Source: Syntrophobacteraceae bacterium
Lineage (GTDB): Bacteria; Desulfobacterota; Syntrophobacteria; Syntrophobacterales; Syntrophobacteraceae
Length of the DNA: 59,114 bases
Direction of reading: 5' to 3'
NCBI GenBank assembly: GCA_031292215.1
Contig: JARLHO010000136.1
Location: forward strand, 1-59,114
Made by a program: the position numbers and the translations under genes. The notes under the pieces were generated by a model, which saw only the letters and a program-made list of their open reading frames with translations, was not told the DNA's origin and ran no database searches. Numbering within the stretch: the stretch's first letter is position 1; each line of letters opens with the position of its first letter. Shown here one piece after another: positions 43,998-51,560 of the stretch.

Positions 43998-44062
43998 AAA
44001 TGGCAACCTGAAGCGGCAACCAGAAAGGGCAACCTGAAGCGGCAACCAGAAAGGGCAAAATC
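43998..44062 (-). repeat. Array of five 13-bp direct repeats upstream of the portal gene
   Basis: Plus-strand units are AAATGGCAACCTG, AAGCGGCAACCAG, AAAGGGCAACCTG, AAGCGGCAACCAG and a partial AAAGGGCAAAATC, alternating between two subtypes. The consensus equals that of the array at 27635-27701, and the orientation relative to the downstream phage gene is the same. Probable regulatory or replication-type iterons, or a family of dispersed intergenic repeats. Confidence 0.65.
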
Positions 44063-44152
44063 GAGGGGTAATCCGATTGTAGCGCTCGCGCCCCGCCTTC
44101 AGCCAAAAACATGTTGACACTATAAATTGACATAAGCTACATTATAGCGGAA

Positions 44153-44263
44153 TTATAGCTGCGCCTTGGGGCCTCCTCCCGCCGCCCTCCTCGCCGCTCC
44201 GGCCATGAGTCGCTCCCAGTTTTCAATCGCCGGAGTTTTGTGAATCTCGGGGTGGAAACGCAT
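44153..44263 (-). CDS. Possible small phage gene, 36 aa
   Basis: A short frame with AAGGA just before the ATG at 44263. It begins MRFHPEIHKTPAIENWERLM and ends in a basic Gly/Ala region. It sits immediately upstream of the portal transcription unit, where small genes occur in related phages. Evidence is limited to the ribosome binding site, amino acid composition and position; it could be chance. Confidence 0.35.
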   Translation of the reverse strand: MRFHPEIHKTPAIENWERLMAGAARRAAGGGPKAQL

Positions 44264-44498
44264 GGTCCTTCCCGATAGTATCAAGGCCGGGGGGGCGTGA
44301 TTGGTTGATTTTTTCCGGAGCGTCGCTCTTTGAGGTTTGCCGAAACCGGGGCGGGAAAAGGGCTCCATTCGCCACATGCAAGGGAATAGTGAAGACGAAC
44401 GGAAATTGAGGTAAGATAACCACCTGTATGGGCATCTTTGGGCGATATTTTTTCGCTGTTCGATCCTGTGAGTTTAGATATTCCAAGAAGGGATTAAG

Positions 44499-45275
44499 AT
44501 GGACTCGATAAATTCCTCGGACCTGTTCAGACTGGATGGAAAGGTTGCACTGGTTACCGGTTGTTCCCGCGGCTTGGGAAAAGCGATCGCATTGGGTTTG
44601 GCCCAAAGCGGCTGTTCCCTGGTCCTTGCCGGTGTGACTCCTCCTCTTGAGACGGTGAAGCAGATCGAAAAAATCGGCGCCCATTGCGTTACCGTGCAAG
44701 CCGACGTTTCGGATGAAAACAGCGTCACCCAAATGGTGGGAAAAGCCCTTTCCACATTCCACAAAGTCGACATACTCGTCAATAATTCCGGGATTACCCA
44801 ATCGGGCCATTTGCCGACCGAAGATCTGCCGGTTGAAGAGTGGGACAGGATAATGCACGTAAACCTCAGAGGCACATTTCTGTGTTCCAAATACATAGGC
44901 AAGCAAATGATCAAAAGCGGCGGCGGCGCAATTATCAACATTGCCTCCTCCGGAGCATTCAAGGGTGTTCCCCGTGCGGCGGCATATTGCGCCTCGAAGG
45001 CCGGCGTGCTTCTACTTACAAAAAGCCTGGCTCTCGAATGGGCCAGATATAATATTCGAGTCAACGCGGTAGCCCCGCACTACATGGAGACCGACATGAC
45101 CAAGGGGCTGATGGCCGCGGAAAAGGTCCACAGCGCCCTCGTGAACCAGATACCCATGAGACGCTTCGCAAAACCCGAAGAGGTCGTCGGTTCCGTGTTG
45201 TTCTTGGCGTCTTCTGCGGCCAGTTACATGACCGGGACAGTTGTGGCCGTCGACGGGGGACTTCTGACCCTATAG
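44499..45275 (+). CDS. Short-chain dehydrogenase/reductase
   Basis: A 258-aa classical SDR. The NAD(P)-binding TGCSRGLG is at residues 20-27, NNSG near 95, Ser150/151 and the catalytic Tyr163-x3-Lys167 (YCASK). C-terminal GTVVAVDGGL is typical. It should oxidise or reduce a hydroxyl/keto group. Being followed within 80 bp by dehydratase subunits, it may form or consume a hydroxyacyl-CoA, but SDR substrates cannot be read from sequence. It starts directly after the phage portal island on the opposite strand. Confidence 0.88.
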   Translation: MDSINSSDLFRLDGKVALVTGCSRGLGKAIALGLAQSGCSLVLAGVTPPLETVKQIEKIGAHCVTVQADVSDENSVTQMVGKALSTFHKVDILVNNSGITQSGHLPTEDLPVEEWDRIMHVNLRGTFLCSKYIGKQMIKSGGGAIINIASSGAFKGVPRAAAYCASKAGVLLLTKSLALEWARYNIRVNAVAPHYMETDMTKGLMAAEKVHSALVNQIPMRRFAKPEEVVGSVLFLASSAASYMTGTVVAVDGGLLTL

Positions 45276-45354
45276 TTTTTAGAATCGCTTGGTTGTGAAG
45301 AATTCGTATTCTTTGGATAATTAACTTTTGAAAGTACTTTTTGAGGATTGTGCA

Positions 45355-46485
45355 ATGGGAAATCAATTTAAAGACTTGATACTACGGCAGAAAGAGATAG
45401 CGGCTGATTGGAAAAGCAAGGGTGGAAAAGTCATGGGCCATTTTTGCAACTATGTCCCTGACGAACTTCTTCACGCCGCAGGCATACTTTCCATCCGGAT
45501 CCTGGGTTCACCGGACCCGGTCACACACGCCGACGCTCACCTTCAAAGTTATGTCTGCAAAGTCATTCGATCGAGCTTCGATATGGGACTAAGAGGAGAA
45601 CTCGACTATCTGGACGGTCTCATAATTCCTTATACCTGCGATGCGATGAGACTCCTCTATGATTTATGGGAGAAAAATATCGAGTCTAAATTTTTGCACC
45701 TGCTGGACATTCCATGCCTGATCAGGGGGGATATCGGCCATACCCGGTTCCGTGATGAGTATATCAAGCTAAAAGACGCCCTTGAGAAACACCTCGGAAA
45801 AGACATATCCAATGACGCTCTTTCCAATTCCATCCGCGTGCACAACGAAAATCGCTCTCTTCTGAAAGAAATACACAACTTGAGGAGAAAAGAACCCGGA
45901 GCTATCTCCTGCTCCGAGGCCTACGAAGCCGTACTGTCGGCTTTTATCTCTCCCAAAGAGCTCCACTCCGGTCTTCTAAAAGATCTTTTAGGCGATGCCA
46001 AGGCGAAGATTGGCGCTCAAAGCGCGCCGGCAAAACCCTCGCGGGCCCGACTCCACCTGTCCGGCAGCCTGGTGACCGATCTCAAATTCTATCAAATGAT
46101 TGAAGAATGCGGTGGAGACGTCGTCTCCGATGACCTCTGCACCGGGACCCGTTATTACTGGGACAATGTGGTCGAAGGCGACAATGGGCCTTTCGATGCG
46201 CTAAGCGATCGCTATTTTTACAAACTCCCCTGCGCCTGCAAGCATCCGAATGCGGATCGGCATGAATTCATCTTCGATTCCGTTCGCCAGGGAGACATCC
46301 AGGGCGTCATCTTTGTCATGGAAAAATATTGCGATGCTCATCTCTACGATCAGCCGCTCCTTCATGAAAAATTGGCGAAAATGAATATTCCGGTCCTCGT
46401 AATCGATGCGGAATTGTCGCTGAGTGGCCAGGAACAGGTGCGCACCCGTGTTGAGACCTTCATCAATATATTGAAAAGGAAGTAG
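45355..46485 (+). CDS. 2-hydroxyacyl-CoA dehydratase/benzoyl-CoA reductase family, subunit 1
   Basis: About 376 aa; the ATG at 45355 with GAGG nine bases upstream is preferred to the longer frame from 45328. It is one half of the iron-sulphur heterodimer of the HgdAB/BcrBC superfamily. Cysteines in QSYVCKVIRS, IPYTCDAMRLL and MEKYCDAHLYD fit 4Fe-4S ligation. In this family an electron injected by the ATP-driven activator forms a ketyl radical on a CoA thioester, enabling dehydration or ring reduction. It resembles BcrC/HgdB-type subunits. Only 4 bp separate it from the next gene. Confidence 0.85.
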   Translation: MGNQFKDLILRQKEIAADWKSKGGKVMGHFCNYVPDELLHAAGILSIRILGSPDPVTHADAHLQSYVCKVIRSSFDMGLRGELDYLDGLIIPYTCDAMRLLYDLWEKNIESKFLHLLDIPCLIRGDIGHTRFRDEYIKLKDALEKHLGKDISNDALSNSIRVHNENRSLLKEIHNLRRKEPGAISCSEAYEAVLSAFISPKELHSGLLKDLLGDAKAKIGAQSAPAKPSRARLHLSGSLVTDLKFYQMIEECGGDVVSDDLCTGTRYYWDNVVEGDNGPFDALSDRYFYKLPCACKHPNADRHEFIFDSVRQGDIQGVIFVMEKYCDAHLYDQPLLHEKLAKMNIPVLVIDAELSLSGQEQVRTRVETFINILKRK

Positions 46486-46489
46486 ACCA

Positions 46490-47725
46490 ATGAGTCAAAA
46501 ATCGCAAAAGCGAGCTTTACAAACCTCTTATGAAGCGGGGACCATTCTGAAGAATTACTGGGCGGAGCTTCACGCCGCGAAGCAAGCCGGAAGACCGGTT
46601 GCCTGGGCCTCCGGAAATGGCCCCGTAGAGCTCCTTTATTCCTTCGGAATCCTGCCCGCCTACCCGGAAAACTACGCGGCCGTCCTGGCGGCAAAGCAAA
46701 TGGCCCTCGAATTCTGTCAAAGCGCCGAATCCCATGGATTTTCAAGAGATCTCTGCTCTTATTCCAAGATCAACCTGGGAGATCTTCTGTGGAAAGATAA
46801 AGAAAAGCCCGAAATGCCCTTCGGTGGGCTTCCCCTCCCGCCCGACATTCTGGTGACGACGAGGATCCCGTGCCTTGTCCAGGTAAAATGGTGGGAGGTG
46901 CTGGAGGAGTGGTATCACTGTCCGCTGATGATCCTGGATGCTCCCCTGGTCGACGATCACGCAACAGAAGATCAAATCGACTATATCGTTGCCCAGTTAA
47001 AAGAGATGATCACCAGGCTGGAGGATTTTACTCACACAAAATTTGACGAGGCGAAGTTTCTCAAGGCCCTGGCATTGTCCGATGAGGCGGCGGGCTATTG
47101 GGATGACATCATGGACCTGCGAGGTTCGGTTCCCTGCCCTGTGGGCGCAAGGGAGATGTGCGGCAACGTATTTCCCCTCGTTGCACTGTTGGGAACTCAG
47201 GTCCCGGTGGACTTTTACAAGAAAATGCGGGCCGAACTGCAAGAAAAGGTGGCGCTAAAATCCGGGATGGTTCCCGATGAAAAGATTCGCCTCATCTACG
47301 ACAACATTCCCATCTGGTACCATTTGGAGCTCTTTTCCTATCCCGAACAGTTTGGTGCGGTTTTTGTCATGGAAACCTACCTGCGCTATGTTTGGGGAGG
47401 CCGCATCGATCTAAAAGATCCCCTTCGAGGCTATGCGAAAAAGATCCTCTCCAATGTGTGGCTGGACATGAGCGTGAAGACCCGGTTCAAGACGCTTGTC
47501 CATGATATTAAAAAGCATAAGGCGGACGGTGTGGTTTTTCTTTCCAACCGAAGCTGCAGACGCTACTCTATTGGTCAGTACGAGTTACGCGACATGATCC
47601 AGCAGGAACTGGGGATACCCAGCCTGATAATCGAAGCCGATCATTCGGATCCCAGCGGCTACTCGGAGTCCCAGACAAAACTGAGAATGGATTCTTTCAT
47701 AGAGCTGATCAAGAGGCGTAAATAA
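46490..47725 (+). CDS. 2-hydroxyacyl-CoA dehydratase/benzoyl-CoA reductase family, subunit 2
   Basis: A 411-aa partner of the preceding subunit, most similar in layout to BcrB/HgdA-type chains. Conserved parts are GNGPVELLYSFGILPAYPEN near residue 45, SRDLCSYSKINLGDL, ILVTTRIPCLVQVKWWEVL and VVFLSNRSCRRYSIGQ; the three cysteines are candidate cluster ligands. Start ATG follows the previous stop by 4 bp, and the activator gene follows by 1 bp. Because only one activator gene is present, a 2-hydroxyacyl-CoA dehydratase seems more likely than an ATP-dependent benzoyl-CoA reductase, which uses two different activator chains. Confidence 0.85.
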   Translation: MSQKSQKRALQTSYEAGTILKNYWAELHAAKQAGRPVAWASGNGPVELLYSFGILPAYPENYAAVLAAKQMALEFCQSAESHGFSRDLCSYSKINLGDLLWKDKEKPEMPFGGLPLPPDILVTTRIPCLVQVKWWEVLEEWYHCPLMILDAPLVDDHATEDQIDYIVAQLKEMITRLEDFTHTKFDEAKFLKALALSDEAAGYWDDIMDLRGSVPCPVGAREMCGNVFPLVALLGTQVPVDFYKKMRAELQEKVALKSGMVPDEKIRLIYDNIPIWYHLELFSYPEQFGAVFVMETYLRYVWGGRIDLKDPLRGYAKKILSNVWLDMSVKTRFKTLVHDIKKHKADGVVFLSNRSCRRYSIGQYELRDMIQQELGIPSLIIEADHSDPSGYSESQTKLRMDSFIELIKRRK

Positions 47726-47726
47726 C

Positions 47727-48512
47727 ATGCTGGTTGCAGGCATCGATGCGGGTTCGAATACTGTAAAGGTTGTACTGGTGGAGGGAGATAAGATTCTGGC
47801 CCACCGGGTCGCAAAAGCAGGGGCGAGCAGTGTGGCCGTGGTCAATGAGTCGATCGCGAAGGCGTTGAAGGATCATGGCAAAAAGATGGAAGAATTGGTT
47901 TCCATCGTCTCCACCGGGTACGGAAGAGACAATATCTCTTTTGCGACCTCCCAGGCGACGGAGATTTTCTGCCACGCCGCCGGGGTCGTTCGCTCGATGC
48001 CCGACGTTAGAACGGTTATCGATATTGGCGGCCAGGACAGCAAGGTGATCTATCTCGACGATTCAGGGCAGGTGATCGACTTTGTGATGAATGACAAATG
48101 TGCCGCGGGCACGGGTCGTTTCATCGAAATGTTGTCCATTGCCCTGGAGACCCCGCTAGACGAAATGGGCCCCCTGTCCATCAAGGCCACGGACGAAATT
48201 AAGATCAGCAACACTTGCACGGTATTTGCCGAATCCGAGGTGATTTCCTACCTCGCGAAGGGTTTTCCCAAGGAAGAAATCATCTCGGGCGTTCACCACT
48301 CCATTGTTACCCGAATCCTGGCAATGACCAGGCTGAGGAAAATGCACGGCGAGATCGCTTTCACCGGAGGTGTTGCAAAAAATATCGGTGTTGTGCGATG
48401 GATGGAAAAAGAGTTGGGGCGCCCCCTGTCTATTCCCGAAGAGCCACAGCTAACGGGCGCCTTGGGCGCCGCCATGATAGCGCTGGAAAGGATCGGCAAA
48501 ACCGAGTGGTGA
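47727..48512 (+). CDS. Dehydratase activator ATPase (BadF/BcrA/HgdC family)
   Basis: A 261-aa ASKHA-fold ATPase that couples ATP hydrolysis to transfer of one low-potential electron onto the dehydratase. Phosphate-binding DAGSNTVK is at residues 7-14 and IDIGGQDSK near 98. The bridging 4Fe-4S cluster of the homodimer is ligated by Cys125 (NDKCAAGTG) and Cys164 (SNTCTVFAES), as in HgdC. It is complete and in operon with the two subunits. Ferredoxin or flavodoxin is the expected reductant. Confidence 0.94.
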   Translation: MLVAGIDAGSNTVKVVLVEGDKILAHRVAKAGASSVAVVNESIAKALKDHGKKMEELVSIVSTGYGRDNISFATSQATEIFCHAAGVVRSMPDVRTVIDIGGQDSKVIYLDDSGQVIDFVMNDKCAAGTGRFIEMLSIALETPLDEMGPLSIKATDEIKISNTCTVFAESEVISYLAKGFPKEEIISGVHHSIVTRILAMTRLRKMHGEIAFTGGVAKNIGVVRWMEKELGRPLSIPEEPQLTGALGAAMIALERIGKTEW

Positions 48513-48544
48513 GGTTTTGCCTGGCCTTTACTTAATCGGTGGTA

Positions 48545-48593
48545 ATACGGATTCGCGTTCAAACGCGGTGAGTGGTTGAACGCGAATTCGTAT
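48545..48593. repeat. Inverted repeat after the activator gene
   Basis: ATACGGATTCGCGTTCAA (48545-48562) and TTGAACGCGAATTCGTAT (48576-48593) pair at 17 of 18 positions around a 13-base loop. It lies 33 bp after the stop codon. There is no T-run, so it is not a canonical intrinsic terminator, though it may stop or stabilise the transcript. The rest of 48594-48929 holds no convincing gene. Confidence 0.6.
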
Positions 48594-48929
48594 CCAAAGC
48601 CGATTTGTCCTGCGCCTCCGGCTGAAAACCCGATGCGCTGCGAACGGAAAAGTCGCGCGATCTCTTTCCATTGGTTCGAGATGACAAGAATCCGGAGTTT
48701 TACTGGGAGGGGATAGCCGGCGGGAAAACTTGTTCGTGAGGCAGGTAATGCGGAGAAAATATAATTTTTGAGGTAATGGGCAAGGACGCCAATTACCGAT
48801 TAAAGCATGCGGGGCGAAAAACGGATTTGGCTGCCGGCGCCTCCAGCTCGTTACGCAAGAAAGAATATGCGAGATAACAGTCCGGAATGGGTACAAATCC
48901 GCGCAATCTATCGATGCGCTATAACATAG

Positions 48930-49313
48930 CCGGCTTCAAATACCTTCCCGTCTTATCCATTAGATAACCCGAAGGCATGTCCGGCGATTGGGCAGCTTTT
49001 CGTCAGCCGCACCCGTCCGGGCGTTACCCGTGGGAACCACTATCATCACACCAAGACGGAAAAATTTTTCGTCGTGCAGGGTGAGGCCGTGATTCGCTTC
49101 AGCCACATTGAAGGCGAAGATGTAATAGAATACCGCGTGAGGGGTGAGGACTTTCGGGTCGTGGACATTCCTGCCGGCTATACCCACTCGATAGAAAACA
49201 TCGGCTCCGATGAATTGGTGACCCTCTTTTGGGCGGGCGAAATATTCGACCAGGAGCACCCGGACACATTTTTCGAGCCCGTGGTTAAGGATAACGATGG
49301 TGATGGGAATTAA
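48930..49313 (+). pseudogene. CapF/WbjC cupin-domain remnant
   Basis: An open stretch begins after a stop at 48927 and has no normal start for most of its length. It encodes only the C-terminal cupin domain of capsular polysaccharide protein CapF (UDP-L-FucNAc pathway reductase): GQLFVSRTRPGVTRGNHYHH, VIRFSHIEGEDVIEYRV, VDIPAGYTHSIENIG and TLFWAGEIFDQEHPDTFFEP. The metal-binding NHYHHTKTEKF is intact. The N-terminal reductase domain of about 250 residues is missing. A short piece before the domain (SYPLD) suggests internal deletion rather than a simple 5' cut. A GTG at 49074 could start an 80-aa fragment. Confidence 0.8.
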
Positions 49314-49349
49314 CAGGCTTACTCATAGCATGGCGAACGGCTAAAACAT

Positions 49350-49982
49350 ATGAAGGTTATGACCGTTGTGGGCACGCGCCCTGAAATTATACGCCTCTCG
49401 CGCGTTATCCCCGCGCTGGATCGCTATATGACGCAAATTATTGTGCATACGGGGCAGAACTATGACTATGAGCTGAACCAGGTATTTTTCGAAGCTCTCG
49501 AAATAAGAAAGCCGGACTATTTTCTTGAGGCCGCAGGCTCGACCGCTTGCGAAACGGTTGGGCAGGTCATTGCACGAGTAGATGAGGTGCTCGTTAAAGA
49601 GAAGCCGGATGCGCTCCTGGTTCTTGGCGACACGAACAGTTGCCTTGCCGCCTACCCGGCCAAGCGGTGCAAGGTGCCCGTGTTTCATATGGAAGCAGGC
49701 AACCGGTGTTTCGATCAGCGCGTTCCCGAAGAGATAAACCGCCGCATCATCGACCACATCGCCGACGTCAACATGCCTTATACTAGCATTTCGCGAGAAT
49801 ACCTTCTTGCCGAAGGACTGCCGCCGGATCGAATCATAAAGACGGGCAGCCCGATGTATGAAGTGCTGCAGCACTATTTGCCCAAGATCGAGGCTTCAAC
49901 CATTCTTCTCGAACGCGCACATGTCCCGCCGGCGGCAGCCCCTATTGAACGTTGGCGCCCATGCCAAAGCTGCCAGGCATAA
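49350..49982 (+). pseudogene. Truncated UDP-GlcNAc 2-epimerase (WbjD/CapG-like)
   Basis: The first ~185 codons are a normal N-terminal half of non-hydrolysing UDP-GlcNAc 2-epimerases (MKVMTVVGTRPEIIRLSRVI, VHTGQNYDYELNQVFFEAL, VLGDTNSCLAAYPAKR, HMEAGNRCFDQRVPEEINRR). Homology ends near 49910 after HYLPKIEAS. The frame then runs into the antisense of the Wza gene. The C-terminal half with the UDP-binding site is missing, so the product should be inactive. It lies 36 bp after the CapF remnant, preserving the capF-capG order of UDP-L-FucNAc clusters. Confidence 0.82.
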
Positions 49983-51157
49983 AATTCCTGAAATCGTAGA
50001 AAAACCGCCGCCATTTGCTCTCATGGACATAAACGATATCGTTTGGCTTTAGCAGAACGTCGGCCTCCTGGCCCTTGAGCACCTCCGAGATATCCACCGG
50101 GATCACCTCCCGCCGGCCGCTTTTATCGACGCGAAGAACGGTCACGTAGTTGGACGAAAGATTTATCTGCTGGCCCTGGCACAGCGATATCGCCCGGGTA
50201 AGCGTCATGTTGTCCTGCAGGAGCACGTTTCCCGGCTTGGTGACCGACCCGATAATATAGGCGCTTTGAGCGAACGGGACAAACACCACGTCGCCGTTCT
50301 GGATGGGGATGTTCAGGCTGGTATCGCCCTGGAGAAGCAGCCGGTTCAAATCGATCACGATGGTTTGCGCATCCAGCCCCTGGTCACCGGCAGCTTTCGA
50401 TGCGCCCGGGCGCGGGCGTACAATGTTTACCGTGTCTCCCGCTCCGGCCGAAACTCCCCCCCGAGCCGGTTGCTACCCCACCCGTGCCGCCTGCGAGCCC
50501 CCCCGCCATGCTCAGAACTTCGAGCAGGGAGCGCGGACCGATCAGCGGATAGTAACCCGGCTTTATTACCGCCCCGGAAACTGCCACCTGGCTGTGCCTG
50601 TATTCGGCGACAGTTACCGTTATCTGCGGCTCTACGAGGTAGTTCTCGTCCTTGTAAAGCTTGGTCAGCTTTTCGGCGATTTCAATCGGTGTAAGACCTT
50701 CGACTTTGACGTTTCCAACCAGCATGAGCCGGATTTCGCCCCGGCCGTTTACCCGAAAGACGCCGCTCAACTGGTCGGTGCCCCCGCCCAGTTGGCTGGG
50801 GCCCGCAGCCTGGACGCCAGCCGGCGCGGCGCTCGCGCCGCTCGGGCTCCCCGAGCCCAGGAATGTCACCTGGAGAGCATCTTCGGGCCCGACCTTGTAA
50901 TCCGTATACTGCTGCGTCGGCATCATGGCCGACATTTTGAGCAGCCGGTCCTGCAGTTCCACGCTCCTGGCCCGGGGGTCCTGAACGCCGCCTGCCTGCG
51001 CGACCTGCACCGGGGCGTACGAGGGGCCGCCGGTCCTGATTTCGGCCACGGCGCCGTTGCTGCCTTCAACAAGGTGTTCGTTCCACTGATTTCAGGCGCA
51101 GCCCGACATAATAGTCAACAGACCGGCAAACAATACTATATCAAATCTCAGTCTCAT
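49942..51157 (-). pseudogene. Broken polysaccharide export lipoprotein (Wza/OtnA-like)
   Basis: The gene begins with a lipoprotein signal (start 51157; RLRFDIVLFAGLLTIMSGC) but has an in-frame TGA at 51092-51094 right after the lipobox Cys-Ala. Translation could continue in the same frame (NQWNEHLVEGSNGAVAEIRT) through the Poly_export domain (YKVGPEDALQVTFLGSG, GRGEIRLMLVGNVKVEGLTP) and a SLBB domain. A second lesion, a one-base shift in a run of seven G (about 50456-50462), changes frame. The last part (MTLTRAISLCQGQ, KPNDIVYVHESKWRRFF) continues to the stop at 49942 in the new frame. Two independent defects indicate a pseudogene, unless the G-run is a sequencing error. Confidence 0.78.
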
Positions 51158-51326
51158 GGCTGCTCCCAATCAAAATCCGCCGCCGAGGCGAAGTGAGGCC
51201 GAAATGGAATTCGACGAGAATAAAATAGAAACCAACCCCGCAAATCGCGCTTCACGGGAAAACACACAGCCGGCGCCCATCCGGAAACCCGGGTCGCGAT
51301 GGCGGTGGGCACAAGCTTTATCATTT

Positions 51327-51463
51327 CAATTACCCGCACATGCGCCCACTTACCCCTTGGCGGAGAACCGCAAGGAGGGGCTTGGCTCGAAATCCCAAGC
51401 GGCAGTAGAGTAAATCCCCCCGCCCCCCCTTTGCACAAAAGGGGGGTGATTGAGCCTTGCCGG
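51327..51463 (+). repeat. Dispersed C/G hairpin repeat, copy C (long form)
   Basis: The left block CAATTACCCGCACATG with CGCCCACTTACCCCTT is the inverse of the distal part of copy B. The right block (GAGTAAATCCCCCC, then CCCCCCCTTTGCACAAAAGGGGGG and TGATTGAGCCTTGCC) is the inverse of copy D at the right end of the window. It lies between the Wza pseudogene and the capD-like gene. Confidence 0.8.
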
Positions 51464-51560
51464 CGCCGGGCGTCATTACCCACCAGTAGGTTTCCGGATG
51501 GACACCAGCTATTAAACTTTGAGGTCCCGGCCGCTCCCGTTTCCATTGGCGGGCTGGACC

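Noticed and set aside
45328-48512. ATP-dependent benzoyl-CoA reductase (bcrCBAD)
   Set aside because: Only one activator gene is present instead of the two different chains (BcrA, BcrD); a 2-hydroxyacyl-CoA dehydratase-type system fits better, although the subunits resemble both.
50384-51049. Complete, functional wza gene starting at an internal codon
   Set aside because: The frame lacks its lipoprotein signal, which lies upstream behind a TGA, and its C-terminal part continues in another frame after the G7 tract.
51092-51094. TGA read as selenocysteine in wza
   Set aside because: Wza proteins have no selenocysteine, the site follows the lipobox immediately, and a second frameshift is present; decay is simpler.
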